This document shows, piece by piece, positions 28,713-37,875 of a DNA stretch of 64,000 nucleotides. A program made the translations under genes and the position numbers. Each line of letters opens with the position of its first letter. Within the stretch, counting starts at the first letter, position 1. The DNA is taken from the NCBI GenBank assembly GCA_934096815.1, contig CAKOMY010000001.1:124001-188000 (forward strand). Reading direction: 5' to 3'. The notes under the pieces are model-generated. The model saw nothing but the letters and a program-made list of their open reading frames with translations. It was not told where the DNA came from and made no database searches. The stretch is from an uncultured Bacilli bacterium. Its GTDB lineage: Bacteria; Bacillota_I; Bacilli_A; RF39; UBA660.

Positions 28713-29489
28713 ATGGTTGTTGGTGTAAAATTTAAGGATACTGATAAATGTGTTTATTTTAATTCGAATGGTATTGAATTAAAAAAAGATGATTATGTAA
28801 TTGTTCCATCTGATAATGGGCCATTATTTGGAAAAGTATTTAGTATTAATAACGAGGAAATTAATAATGAAATAAAAAATGTTGTTAGAGTAGCTAGTAA
28901 AAAAGATTATGATATATATTTAAAGAATTTAGCAAACGCTAAAGAAGCACTTGATTTTGCCAAGGCTTCGGCTAAAAATTTAGGATTAAAAATGCAATTT
29001 GTAGATTCAAGTTTTAATTTTGAACGATCTCAGTTATTAATTAATTTTGTATCTGATGAAAGAATTGATTTTAGGGAATTAGTTAAAATACTTGCTGGTA
29101 AATATAAAACTAGAATTGAATTACATCAAATTGGTATTAGAGATAAAGCTAAAAAAATATCTGGTTTAGGGCCTTGCGGTAGACCTTTGTGTTGTGGTAG
29201 TTTTTTAAATGAACTAGAAACAGTTGGTATTAATATGGCTAAGAATCAAAATATTGCTTTAAATCCTTCTAAAATAAATGGTGCTTGTGGAAGATTATTA
29301 TGTTGTTTAGCATATGAAGATGAAAATTATAGTTATTATAGAAGTTTGCTTCCAAAAATTGGTAGTGAAGTTATTTATGAGGGAAAGAAATATAAAGTTT
29401 TAACTATTAATGTTTTAAAAATGTCATATGTGATAAATGTTGATGGTGATTTAAAAGAAATTGTAGTTGATAATTATGAAAGAAATTAA
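28713..29489 (+). CDS. ricT: PSP1-domain protein RicT (YaaT)
   Basis: 258 aa. N-terminal barrel followed by the PSP1 domain with RIELHQIGIRDKAKKISGLG, then two cysteine clusters PCGRPLCC and GACGRLLCC that bind Fe-S in the RicAFT complex. In B. subtilis that complex promotes RNase Y-dependent mRNA maturation and is needed for sporulation, competence and biofilm. GAAAGGAGTGAT precedes ATG 28713, which is preferred over a start 6 codons upstream. Between holB and the methyltransferase gene as in Bacillus; yabA is missing. Confidence 0.93.
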   Translation: MVVGVKFKDTDKCVYFNSNGIELKKDDYVIVPSDNGPLFGKVFSINNEEINNEIKNVVRVASKKDYDIYLKNLANAKEALDFAKASAKNLGLKMQFVDSSFNFERSQLLINFVSDERIDFRELVKILAGKYKTRIELHQIGIRDKAKKISGLGPCGRPLCCGSFLNELETVGINMAKNQNIALNPSKINGACGRLLCCLAYEDENYSYYRSLLPKIGSEVIYEGKKYKVLTINVLKMSYVINVDGDLKEIVVDNYERN

Positions 29490-30153
29490 TGATTTATATG
29501 ATTATGGTTATAAGATAGTTCAAAAATCAGATTATTTTAAATTTTCTTTAGATTCGATGTTACTTGCCAATTTTGTCAATATTAATATGGCAGATAGTAA
29601 ATTACTTGATTTTTGTACTGGTAATTGCCCAATACCTATTATTTTGTCTAATTCAATTAAAAATATAGTAGCGTTTGAAGTTCAAAAGGAAATATATGAA
29701 TTAGGGGATGAATCTTTAACGTTAAATAATATAAATAATGTGAGATTAATCAATGATGATATTAAAAATATTGGTAATTATTATGATGATGGTTATTTTG
29801 ATATTATTACTTGTAATCCACCTTATTTTAAAGTGATTGATTCTTCTAGAATAAACGATAATAATGTTAAAGCAATTGCTAGACATGAAATACTTATTAA
29901 ATTAGAAGATATTGTTTCCCTTGCTTATAAATTTTTAAGAGATAAAGGTAAACTTTATATTGTTTATCGTCCAGATAGATTAATGGAACTTCTTAAGTTA
30001 TTTGATAAATATAAGTTTGGGGTTAAAAAATTGCAATGTTGTTATAATAATAGAGAAAGTTTATCTTCAATGATTTTAATTGAAGCGATGAAAAATGGTC
30101 ATGATGATTTAAAAATATTAGCGCCACTTTTTACAGAAAATTATAGGAGGTAG
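29476..30153 (+). CDS. trmN6: tRNA1(Val) A37 N6-methyltransferase-like (TrmN6/YabB)
   Basis: Class I SAM methyltransferase, 225 aa. SAM-binding LLDFCTGNCPIPIIL (motif I) and the N6-adenine catalytic motif NPPYF; ends with the KLQCCYNNRESLSSMILIEA strand region typical of the YfiC/YabB family. In B. subtilis yabB follows yaaT-yabA. Starts at ATG 29476, 14 nt inside ricT. Substrate assignment is from family and position only. Confidence 0.85.
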   Translation: MKEINDLYDYGYKIVQKSDYFKFSLDSMLLANFVNINMADSKLLDFCTGNCPIPIILSNSIKNIVAFEVQKEIYELGDESLTLNNINNVRLINDDIKNIGNYYDDGYFDIITCNPPYFKVIDSSRINDNNVKAIARHEILIKLEDIVSLAYKFLRDKGKLYIVYRPDRLMELLKLFDKYKFGVKKLQCCYNNRESLSSMILIEAMKNGHDDLKILAPLFTENYRR

Positions 30154-30155
30154 TA

Positions 30156-30689
30156 ATGAAATTAATTGTTGGTCTTGGTAATCCTGGTAAAGAATATGAA
30201 AATACTAGACATAATATTGGCTTTTGGACATTAGATAATTATTTAGATAATGTTTCTTTTAAGCATGATAAATTAGCAGATGTATATAAAGATAATTCAG
30301 TTATATATATTAAACCTAATACATTTATGAATTTATCTGGAGAAGCTGTTAAATATTATATGAATTATTTTAAAATAGATAAAAAGGATTTATTAGTTAT
30401 TCAAGATGATCTTGATTTGCCTTTAGGAAAAATAAGAGTTAAAAATAATAGTTCTGCTGGTGGTCATAATGGGATTAAAAGTATTATTAATGAAATTGGT
30501 AGTAATGAATTTTTAAGATTAAAAGTTGGTATTTCTAAAAATAGTAAAGATATTGTAGATTATGTCTTAGGAAAATTTTCTAAGGAGGAAAGGGAAGTTT
30601 TAAATAATTCTTGTAATGTGATTAATAGTGTTATAAAAGATTTTATTAATGATGTTGATATAGAAAAATTAAAAAGTAGGTATAATTAA
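30156..30689 (+). CDS. pth: Peptidyl-tRNA hydrolase
   Basis: Releases tRNA from prematurely dropped peptidyl-tRNA. 177 aa. GLGNPGKEYENTRHNIGF (6-23) contains Asn and catalytic His20; KPNTFMNLSGEAV, QDDLDLPLGKIR and SAGGHNGIKSI follow in order. Ribosome binding site TAGGAGGTAGT. Immediately upstream of mfd, the conserved pair. Confidence 0.97.
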   Translation: MKLIVGLGNPGKEYENTRHNIGFWTLDNYLDNVSFKHDKLADVYKDNSVIYIKPNTFMNLSGEAVKYYMNYFKIDKKDLLVIQDDLDLPLGKIRVKNNSSAGGHNGIKSIINEIGSNEFLRLKVGISKNSKDIVDYVLGKFSKEEREVLNNSCNVINSVIKDFINDVDIEKLKSRYN

Positions 30690-30690
30690 A

Positions 30691-33600
30691 ATGGATTTTT
30701 TAGATAAAATATTTGATGAATTTAATAATAATTCTATTTCAGGATTAACTGATGAATTAAAAGGATTATATATTAAATATTTATGTAATAAATTTAAGAA
30801 AAATGTAATAGTTGTAACTAATTCTTTATATCAAGCAACTAATTATTATAATTTAATTAATAACTATTTTGAAAATAGTTACTTTTTTCCAATGGATGAT
30901 TTTATAACTACTGTTCTTACGACTTCTTCTCCTGATTTAATGGTTAAAAGATTAGAAACTTTGTCTTTAATAAGTAAAAATAATGAAAATAAGATTGTTG
31001 TTACTAATTTAGAAGGATTTTTAAAGTTTGTTCCTAAAAAAGATAATATTGTAAATCAGGATATTGTTATTAAAATAAATGATAATTTTAAACGTACTGA
31101 TTTAGAAGATAAATTATTTCAATATGGATATAATAAAACTAGTATAGTTACTTCAACTGGTGAGTATTCTGTTAGAGGATTTATAATTGATTTATTTCCG
31201 TATAATTATGATAAACCAATAAGAATTGAATTTTTTGGTGATGAGATTGATAGTATTAAAAAGTTCGATGAAGAATCTCAGTTATCTATAGAAAATATTA
31301 GTAGTGTAACTATTAAGCCTTATAAGGAAAATGATGTAGAATCCGACTCAACTTTATATGATATTTTAGATAATCCGATAGTTGTTAAAATAGATTCTGA
31401 TAATATTAATAAATCTTATTTGGAATTGCAAAATCAAATTCTTGAGTATAAAGAATCTAATAATATTGATATTAATCATAAATATATGGCAAATTTAGAA
31501 GATATTTACATTAAAGATGAATATGAACTTAATAATTTTGATAATAGTAAAAGTTTGAAGGTTAATTCTCAATCAATAGATAATTTTAATTCTAATTTGG
31601 AAAATTTACAATTTTTTATTAATCATCGTAAAAATAGTATGATTACATTCTTGGCAATAAGATCTAAGGGATTAAAAGAAACTTTAAGTAATTTATTTGA
31701 TGTAAGTATTGATAAAAATTATTTCCCGGGAAATATTTATTTTTTAGATTATAAGATAAATCATGGTTTTGTATTTGATAAATATATTGTTATTTCGGAA
31801 AATGATATTATTGGAAGTAATTTTAGTGCTTCTTATTATAATCCGATTAAGATAGGTCGTAAGATTAAAGATTTTAGTGATATTAAACCGGGAGATTATG
31901 TTGTTCATAGGGCACATGGTATTGGTATTTATGGTGGTGTAGTTAATTTAGTTAAAAATGGTTTTAATAAAGACTATATTGTTATAAAGTATGCTGGTAA
32001 TGACAAGGTATATATTCCTGTTGAAAAGATTAGTTCTATTTATAAATATGCTGATGCCGGTAGTGGAAATCAAAAAATTAATTCTTTAAATTCTTTATCT
32101 TGGGCTAAAGCTAAAAGAAAGGTTCAAAGTAAAATTAAAGATATTTCTGACGAACTTATTAAGCTTTATTCGGAAAGAAAGAAGATTACTAGTCCGGTAT
32201 TTAAAGAGATGCCTGAAGAAGTCATGTTTGCTAGTGACTTTGAATATGTAGAGACTTCTGATCAGTTAAGATGTATTAATGAAGTATTAAATGATTTAGC
32301 AAGTAAGAAACCAATGGATAGATTGCTTTGTGGTGATGTAGGTTTTGGTAAGACCGAAGTTGCATTTAGAGGAATTTTTAGAACTGTTATTAATGGATAT
32401 CAAGCAGCTTATTTATGTCCGACTACTATTTTATCTAAACAACAATATGAAAATGCCTTAAAAAGATTTAGAAATTTTCCCATTAGAATTGAAATTGTTA
32501 ATAGATTTACAACTGCCAATGATTTTAAAAAAATTACTAAAGATTTGGAAGATGGTAAAGTAGATATTTTATTTGGAACTCACAAATTATTTAATGAAAA
32601 TATAAAATTTAAAAAATTAGGACTTCTTGTTGTTGATGAGGAACAACGATTTGGTGTTAGTCAAAAAGAAAAAATTAAGGAAATGTGTACAAACATTAAT
32701 GTACTAACTTTATCTGCTACGCCTATTCCTAGAACTTTAAAAATGGCAATGAGTGGACTTAGAGATTTATCAATTTTGGATACTGCACCTGTGGATAGAT
32801 ATCCAATTCAAACTTATGTGGCTCAAGATAATGATTTCTTGGTTAAAGAGGCTATTTATAAAGAGTTAAGTCGAAAGGGACAAGTTTACTACTTATTTAA
32901 TAATGTTGAAAAGATAGAAGATGAAGTAAATAAATTACAGGGAATGGTTCCGGAAGCACGTATTTGTTTTGCTCATGGTAAGATGGATAAATCTCATTTG
33001 GAAAAGATAATTGATGATTTTGTTAACTATAAATTTGATATTTTAGTTTGTACGACAATAATTGAAACTGGTATAGATATATCGAACGTTAATACATTGA
33101 TAATAAAAGATGCTCAAAACTTTGGACTAAGTCAGTTATATCAAATTCGTGGTAGAGTTGGTAGAACAAATAAGATTGCTTATGCTTATTTACTTTATAA
33201 TAATAGTAAAATTATAAGTGAAGTTGCTGAAAAGAGATTGAATGCGATTAAAGAGTTTACTGAACTTGGTAGTGGTTATAAAATCGCTATGAGAGATTTA
33301 TCTATTAGAGGTGCTGGAGATTTACTTGGCAGTGAACAGGCAGGATTCATAGAAACTGTTGGTATTGATTTATTCACTAAGATGGTGGAAGAGGCTGTAT
33401 CTGAAATAAATGGTAATCCGATTAAAGAAGATGACAGTGATAAATCATTGATTGATGTAAATACTCATATTGATGAGGACTATGTTCAAGATGAAAGTGT
33501 AAGAATTGAAATTCATCAATTAATTAATTCGATTTCAGATAAGGAAAGTTTATTAAGAGTTAAAAGTGAATTAGAGGACCGTTTTGGCAAGTTAGATGAA

Positions 33601-33891
33601 AAGATAATTATTTATATGTATGAAGAATGGTTTGAAAAATTAGCTATGAAATTAAACATTAATAAAGTTGTTCAAAATAAAAATTTTGTTGAATTATATA
33701 TTCCTAGTGATATTTCTAATAAAGTTAATGGTGAAAAATTATTTATGGTTTTATATAGTATTAATCCAAAGTTAAGTTTAAGATACTTTAATAAAGAGAT
33801 AATTATTAAACTTAATTTAATTAATTTAGATAAGCATTATGTTTATTATTTAGTGCCAGTTTTAGAAGAAATAATTAATGAAATAGAATAA
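30691..33891 (+). CDS. mfd: Transcription-repair coupling factor Mfd
   Basis: DNA translocase that removes RNA polymerase stalled at lesions and recruits UvrA. 1066 aa, roughly 100 shorter than B. subtilis Mfd. UvrB-like N-terminal homology module; RNA-polymerase-interaction domain starting DYVVHRAHGIGIYGG; RecG-like translocase with Walker A GDVGFGKTEVA, DEEQRFG (motif II), SATPIPRTL, and motif VI QIRGRVGR; TRCF C-terminal domain. A perfect Noc-binding palindrome sits inside the coding sequence at 31720-31735. Confidence 0.97.
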   Translation: MDFLDKIFDEFNNNSISGLTDELKGLYIKYLCNKFKKNVIVVTNSLYQATNYYNLINNYFENSYFFPMDDFITTVLTTSSPDLMVKRLETLSLISKNNENKIVVTNLEGFLKFVPKKDNIVNQDIVIKINDNFKRTDLEDKLFQYGYNKTSIVTSTGEYSVRGFIIDLFPYNYDKPIRIEFFGDEIDSIKKFDEESQLSIENISSVTIKPYKENDVESDSTLYDILDNPIVVKIDSDNINKSYLELQNQILEYKESNNIDINHKYMANLEDIYIKDEYELNNFDNSKSLKVNSQSIDNFNSNLENLQFFINHRKNSMITFLAIRSKGLKETLSNLFDVSIDKNYFPGNIYFLDYKINHGFVFDKYIVISENDIIGSNFSASYYNPIKIGRKIKDFSDIKPGDYVVHRAHGIGIYGGVVNLVKNGFNKDYIVIKYAGNDKVYIPVEKISSIYKYADAGSGNQKINSLNSLSWAKAKRKVQSKIKDISDELIKLYSERKKITSPVFKEMPEEVMFASDFEYVETSDQLRCINEVLNDLASKKPMDRLLCGDVGFGKTEVAFRGIFRTVINGYQAAYLCPTTILSKQQYENALKRFRNFPIRIEIVNRFTTANDFKKITKDLEDGKVDILFGTHKLFNENIKFKKLGLLVVDEEQRFGVSQKEKIKEMCTNINVLTLSATPIPRTLKMAMSGLRDLSILDTAPVDRYPIQTYVAQDNDFLVKEAIYKELSRKGQVYYLFNNVEKIEDEVNKLQGMVPEARICFAHGKMDKSHLEKIIDDFVNYKFDILVCTTIIETGIDISNVNTLIIKDAQNFGLSQLYQIRGRVGRTNKIAYAYLLYNNSKIISEVAEKRLNAIKEFTELGSGYKIAMRDLSIRGAGDLLGSEQAGFIETVGIDLFTKMVEEAVSEINGNPIKEDDSDKSLIDVNTHIDEDYVQDESVRIEIHQLINSISDKESLLRVKSELEDRFGKLDEKIIIYMYEEWFEKLAMKLNINKVVQNKNFVELYIPSDISNKVNGEKLFMVLYSINPKLSLRYFNKEIIIKLNLINLDKHYVYYLVPVLEEIINEIE
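31720..31735. promoter_or_regulatory. Perfect Noc-binding site inside mfd
   Basis: TATTTCCCGGGAAATA, identical over 16 bp to the four NBS copies in the array 7-8 kb upstream. It encodes an Asn-Tyr-Phe-Pro-Gly-Asn-Ile stretch, so it is constrained by coding yet keeps the full palindrome. Confidence 0.85.
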
Positions 33892-33920
33892 AATTTTGAA
33901 TTTATTGCAAACTAGTATTA

Positions 33921-34343
33921 GTGGTTTATGTGAATAATGAATATGTAAGAAAAATAGATGAGTTAGGTAGAATTGTTGTGCCTAAAGAATTAAGAAATAA
34001 TCTTAAAATACAAGATAATGAGAATGTACTTATAACACAAAGAGATGATAATATTTGTATATCTAAATATTCTTATTTGGAAAATTATAGTAAATTTTTA
34101 AATGATATTTGTACTCTTTTTAATTTAGTTTATGGCTATGAATTTGTAATTAAAGATAAGGATAATGTTATATATTCTAATTATAAGAATAGTAATAAAA
34201 CTAGTTTAGATAGTCCTATTATTGTTAATTCGGTAAATATTGGTGTTATTTCTATTTATGGAGATAATGTTACTTTGACTGATGTGAAACTTATTTCTGG
34301 TATAATATCGATTTATTTTACATATATAAATATTAAAGGATAG
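33921..34343 (+). CDS. spoVT: SpoVT/AbrB-family transcriptional regulator
   Basis: 140 aa. N-terminal AbrB-type swapped-hairpin domain: VRKIDELGRIVVPKELRNNL (residues ~9-28), then a C-terminal GAF-like domain, the SpoVT architecture. In B. subtilis SpoVT regulates sigma-G genes and its gene lies just after mfd, exactly as here. Starts at GTG 33921 or GTG 33930; no good ribosome binding site distinguishes them. The residues are divergent from SpoVT in the C-terminal domain, so its ligand and targets may differ. Confidence 0.82.
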   Translation: MVYVNNEYVRKIDELGRIVVPKELRNNLKIQDNENVLITQRDDNICISKYSYLENYSKFLNDICTLFNLVYGYEFVIKDKDNVIYSNYKNSNKTSLDSPIIVNSVNIGVISIYGDNVTLTDVKLISGIISIYFTYINIKG

Positions 34344-34370
34344 GTAAATGTTTGTGTTTACCTTTTCTTT
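34342..34370 (+). terminator. Terminator after the spoVT-like gene
   Basis: AGGTAAA (34342-34348), 8-nt loop, TTTACCT (34357-34363), then TTTCTTT. Confidence 0.75.
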
Positions 34371-34402
34371 TGTGTTATTATCTTGTTTAGGGAGATGTTC
34401 TT

Positions 34403-35149
34403 ATGTTTACTGATACTCATTGTCATATTTTATCTGATAAATTTTATGATCCTATGAATGTGATTAATAATTTAGAAAGAGATAATATTAGGAGAATTAT
34501 TATTAATGGATTTAATATTAGATCTAATTGTGAAGTAATGGATTTAATTAATAATAAAAATGTTTATGGAGCACTTGGAATTCATCCTGATAATATATAT
34601 GATTTTAATGATGAAGCTAAGGACTTTATTAACGAAAATATTAATAATAAAAAGATAATTGCGATTGGAGAAATTGGATTAGATTATTTTCATAATAAGG
34701 AAAATAAAAAGGAACAATTAGAAATGCTTGATTATTTTCTAGGGTTGGCTGAAAATAATAATTTGCCGGTGATAATACATTCTAGAGAATCTACTGGAGA
34801 TTTACTTGATTTATTAAAGAAACATAAATGTAAAGGAATAATACATTGTTTTTCTGGAAGTTTGGAAACTGCAAGAGAATATATTAAGCTTGGTTATAAA
34901 CTTGGAATTGGTGGTGTTCTAACTTTTAAAAATTGTAATTTAAAAGATGTACTAAAAGAGATAGATTTAAAACATATTTTACTTGAAACAGATAGCCCTT
35001 ATTTAGCGCCTGTTCCACTTAGAGGATTACCTAATGAACCGGTAAATCTTAATATAATTGCTGATTATTTATGTACAATTTATAATGTTTCGTTGGAAGA
35101 ACTTGCAAATATACTGGAAGATAATTTTAATGATGTTTTTAATATATAG
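34403..35149 (+). CDS. tatD: TatD-family metal-dependent hydrolase
   Basis: TIM-barrel metallo-DNase family, 248 aa. Metal ligands in THCH (N-terminus), Glu in GEIGLDYFHN, His in VIIHSRES, HCFSGS and Asp in LETDSPYLAPVPLRG. In Firmicutes (yabD) it follows metS in the origin region. Here it is between spoVT-like and the 3D-domain gene, with GGGAGATG as ribosome binding site. Confidence 0.94.
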   Translation: MFTDTHCHILSDKFYDPMNVINNLERDNIRRIIINGFNIRSNCEVMDLINNKNVYGALGIHPDNIYDFNDEAKDFINENINNKKIIAIGEIGLDYFHNKENKKEQLEMLDYFLGLAENNNLPVIIHSRESTGDLLDLLKKHKCKGIIHCFSGSLETAREYIKLGYKLGIGGVLTFKNCNLKDVLKEIDLKHILLETDSPYLAPVPLRGLPNEPVNLNIIADYLCTIYNVSLEELANILEDNFNDVFNI

Positions 35150-35172
35150 TCCTATTTTATGGACTTTTTTTA
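35148..35172 (+). terminator. Terminator after tatD
   Basis: AGTCC (35148-35152), 8-nt loop, GGACT (35161-35165), followed by TTTTTT; overlaps the tatD stop codon. Confidence 0.75.
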
Positions 35173-35210
35173 ATTATTTTGTTATTATTTATTTAAGGTA
35201 GTGATATAAT

Positions 35211-35744
35211 TTGAAAAATAGATTTTTAGTAATTTTTGAAATTTACACTTTGATTATTATAGTTCTTTTAGCTTCTAGTGTTTCGACTGGTAAAAAAGAA
35301 ACTAAAATTGATAATGAAAGTATTAATAAAAATATAGATTTAATTGCGAAAGCAAAAAAAGAAGAGGAGTTTATTCAAAATGATATTTATACTCCAATTG
35401 ATTATTTTAATGGATTTTTGACAGGTTATGCTGCTAACTGTCCTTTGTGTGGTGGAACGCTTGGATGTAATGGTCAAAATGTTTTAGATGGTACAATATA
35501 TTATAATGATGCAGATTATGGTGAAGTTAGAATTGTTGCATCTTCTAGCAATTTAAAATGTGGTTCAATTGTTCAATTTAATTTAGATACTGTTTCTAAT
35601 AAACCAATCACGGCAATTGTGCTTGATAGAGGTGTAACTGGAACTAATTTAGATTTATTAATGGAAAGCGAAGATGCAGCCATTAGATATGTTGGTGGAA
35701 GATTAATTTCTTATAGTGTACTTAGAAATGGTTATAACAGATAA
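35211..35744 (+). CDS. 3D-domain (YabE/RpfB-like) cell-wall protein
   Basis: 177 aa: N-terminal signal anchor (about 5-25), a charged spacer, then a double-psi beta-barrel 3D domain from FLTGYAANCPLCGG to the aspartates of VLDRGVTGTNLDLLME. The 3D domain is the likely lytic-transglycosylase-type module of YabE, RpfB and YocH; here it stands without the G5 and DUF348 repeats of YabE. Four cysteines (CPLCGGTLGC and SNLKCGS) are unusual. Position between tatD and ksgA equals that of yabE. Start is TTG with AAGGTAGTGAT upstream. Confidence 0.82.
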   Translation: MKNRFLVIFEIYTLIIIVLLASSVSTGKKETKIDNESINKNIDLIAKAKKEEEFIQNDIYTPIDYFNGFLTGYAANCPLCGGTLGCNGQNVLDGTIYYNDADYGEVRIVASSSNLKCGSIVQFNLDTVSNKPITAIVLDRGVTGTNLDLLMESEDAAIRYVGGRLISYSVLRNGYNR

Positions 35745-35760
35745 CTTTTAGGAGGTTTTT

Positions 35761-36537
35761 ATGATTGATCATAAATTTAAAAAACAATATGGTCAAAATT
35801 TTTTGATGGACAAAAATATATTGGATAAGATAAGTAGTAGTATTTGTCCAGGTCAAAATGATTTGATTATTGAAATTGGTCCTGGTAGTGGTAACTTAAC
35901 TAAAAGGTTAAAAGAATACAAGGCAAATTTGGTATGTTTTGAAATTGATAAATCTTTAGATAAATATTTGAATTTATTAGAAGATGATAAGACAAAAGTT
36001 GTTTATGAAGATTTTATAAATGTGAATTTGGAAGAATTTGTTAAAAATTATAATTATGAAAATATTTATGTAATAGCTAATATTCCGTATTATATAACTA
36101 CACCTATAATTGAAAAAATTACTTTTTCTAATATTAAGGTTAAATCTCTTTTGTTAATGGTTCAAAAAGAGGTTGCTGATAGATTATCAAGTACTAATGG
36201 CAGTAGAGAATATGGTTATATAACTGTTTTACTAAATGCTTTTTATAATATTAATAAATTATTTAATGTTAATAGAAATTCTTTTTATCCGGTACCTAAT
36301 GTAGATAGTGCCATTATAAAATTAGATAGTAAAGAATGCAATTTATTAGATTTTGAAAAATTTAATAAGTTAATTAAAAATGCTTTTAGATTTAAAAGAA
36401 AAACTTTAAAAAATAATTTGATTGGTTATGATTTGAATTTAGTTGATTCTTTATTAGGAAAATATGGTTATTCGTTATCAAATAGAGCTGAAGAAATACC
36501 AGTTGATGTTTATATAAATGTTGCTAATAAATTGTAA
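35761..36537 (+). CDS. rsmA: 16S rRNA A1518/A1519 dimethyltransferase
   Basis: KsgA/RsmA makes the two N6,N6-dimethyladenosines near the 3' end of 16S rRNA. 258 aa, somewhat short of the usual ~290. KKQYGQNFLMD (start), SAM motif IIEIGPGSGNLTKRL, catalytic NIPYYITTPII and FYPVPNVDSAII are all present. AGGAGG ribosome binding site. Confidence 0.95.
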   Translation: MIDHKFKKQYGQNFLMDKNILDKISSSICPGQNDLIIEIGPGSGNLTKRLKEYKANLVCFEIDKSLDKYLNLLEDDKTKVVYEDFINVNLEEFVKNYNYENIYVIANIPYYITTPIIEKITFSNIKVKSLLLMVQKEVADRLSSTNGSREYGYITVLLNAFYNINKLFNVNRNSFYPVPNVDSAIIKLDSKECNLLDFEKFNKLIKNAFRFKRKTLKNNLIGYDLNLVDSLLGKYGYSLSNRAEEIPVDVYINVANKL

Positions 36538-36541
36538 AAAT

Positions 36542-36564
36542 AAAAAATCAGTTTCCTGACTTTT
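36542..36564 (-). terminator. Terminator overlapping the 3' end of the 90-aa gene
   Basis: TCAG (36548-36551), loop TTTC, CTGA (36556-36559), extended by A/T pairs. On the minus strand TTTTTTATTTTT follows. It may also stop rsmA transcription. Confidence 0.55.
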
Positions 36565-36820
36565 CTTCAAATAAATGTGCTTTATTACGCTTTCTAACTG
36601 GCAATACCTTGCTGGTTTTTTGTGTTGCATCATAAAGTTTCTTTAAATCGGCAATAGATTTATTTACTTGATCAACACTTAGATGTAATTCTTCTGCTTG
36701 TTTTACTATTGTGTAACCTGCTGCACGTGTTTTAACTATATATATTTGTCTTTCGTTTAAATTTCCTTCATCAATAAATGCCTCAACAACAGCTTTTGTC
36801 CAAAAAACTTGTTTAGTCAT
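36548..36820 (-). CDS. Small helix-turn-helix protein, 90 aa
   Basis: The middle of the protein, NERQIYIVKTRAAGYTIVKQAEELHLSVDQVNKSIADLKKLYD (residues ~22-64), has the pattern of a sigma-70 region 4 / LuxR-like helix-turn-helix (x-x-R-x-x-x-x-x-x-x-A-x-G-x-T-I-x-x-x-A-x-x-L-x-x-S-x-x-x-V-x-x-x-I). No other domain. TAGGTGATTAA ribosome binding site. Single gene, convergent with rsmA. A regulator of unknown targets; a phage-type origin is possible. Confidence 0.7.
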   Translation of the reverse strand: MTKQVFWTKAVVEAFIDEGNLNERQIYIVKTRAAGYTIVKQAEELHLSVDQVNKSIADLKKLYDATQKTSKVLPVRKRNKAHLFEEKSGN

Positions 36821-36918
36821 TTAATCACCTAAATTTAATTTTACTATGTAATAAATATTATTTCAATAATTTTAAATAATAGATGGACGAAAACTTTATA
36901 TTTTAAATACATAGAATT

Positions 36919-37314
36919 TTAAATAATAGGTTTTTCAATTATATTTAGAAATTCTAAGATTTCTGTATTTTTAAAGGTAATAGCATAGTTTTTATATTTA
37001 GTATTTTCTGGATTTATTAAATTTAAATCCAGATATTTATCATTTTTTATAAAATAACAATTTATTGTAAAATAATTTTTTATAAAATATAATTTTGGCG
37101 GTTTTTCATTTTTATAGTAACTTGTTTTTAAATTATTTACTATTTTAGATAATTCATTTTTGCTAAATGACTGTCTATTTACGTGATATTCAAATTCATC
37201 ATTTTTAATGGTTATATCAACATTGCACCATACGTCATTGTTAGTTAATCCTATATCATTATTAGTTACGTTGATTTTCAAATAATATTTTGTATTTTTA
37301 TAATTTAACATCAT
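36919..37314 (-). CDS. Hypothetical protein, 131 aa
   Basis: Beta-rich soluble protein with alternating hydrophobic strands (KYYLKINVTNND, VWCNVDITIKNDEFEYHVN) and one central helix (SKNELSKIVNNLKTSYY). The plan resembles small immunity-like or DUF-type proteins of the WapI style, but that is only an impression. AAAAGGAGTAT ribosome binding site. Monocistronic between a regulator and cspA. The flanks contain a 15-bp direct repeat AATTTTAAATAATAG (36868-36882 and 36915-36929), probably AT-rich chance. Confidence 0.65.
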   Translation of the reverse strand: MMLNYKNTKYYLKINVTNNDIGLTNNDVWCNVDITIKNDEFEYHVNRQSFSKNELSKIVNNLKTSYYKNEKPPKLYFIKNYFTINCYFIKNDKYLDLNLINPENTKYKNYAITFKNTEILEFLNIIEKPII

Positions 37315-37404
37315 TTTATATACTCCTTTTTTAAATTACTTAAATATCATATCAAACTTATTATTTTTATTACTGTAGAAAAAGTGTAATAAAAATAAAA
37401 AAGA

Positions 37405-37426
37405 AAATCCTCTATATTGAAGATTT
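37405..37426 (-). terminator. Terminator after the cold-shock gene
   Basis: AAATCCTC (37405-37412) pairs with GAAGATTT (37419-37426) with one G-T wobble; on the minus strand TCTTTTTTATTTTTATT follows. Confidence 0.65.
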
Positions 37427-37429
37427 AAT

Positions 37430-37663
37430 TTAAATGATTATGTGTTCATGTGTAGGCTCAACACTGCTTAATGATACTACGTTTTTTGCTTGTAATCCTT
37501 TATTAGTTCTTATTAATTCAAATTCGACACTTTCTCCTTCAGCTAGTGTTTTATAGCCTTTCATATTAATTGCTGAATAATGGACAAAGATATCCTCTGT
37601 ATCATTATATTCTAAGAATCCAAAACCTCTTTCATTATTAAACCACTTAACTCTACTTTTCAT
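37430..37663 (-). CDS. cspA: Cold-shock-domain protein
   Basis: 77 aa single-stranded nucleic-acid chaperone. RNP1 (ERGFGFLEY) and RNP2 (DIFVHYSAI) motifs of the five-stranded OB fold are intact, and the domain runs to NVVSL. It carries a ten-residue tail SSVEPTHEHIII not seen in the ~66-aa Bacillus Csp proteins. GGAAGGAATG ribosome binding site. Monocistronic. Confidence 0.95.
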   Translation of the reverse strand: MKSRVKWFNNERGFGFLEYNDTEDIFVHYSAINMKGYKTLAEGESVEFELIRTNKGLQAKNVVSLSSVEPTHEHIII

Positions 37664-37875
37664 ATTTCATTCCTTCCCTTTGTGCTTCAGCACGATATTA
37701 TTATCTCAAATATACTTTATTTCAACGTGTAAATTTTATTCCAAATTACTGTTTTTTTTCTTTTATAATTATTTTAAAAAAGTGTAATGAATGTGTAACT
37801 TAAAAAAATTATCCTTGCATATAAAGTATATATGTGGTATATTTTAAATTCTGTTTTGTGAAAGGAATGATAGAA

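Noticed and set aside
36868..36929. 15-bp direct repeat AATTTTAAATAATAG as an attachment site
   Set aside because: A/T-only except for one base and overlapping a gene end; chance recurrence is likely.
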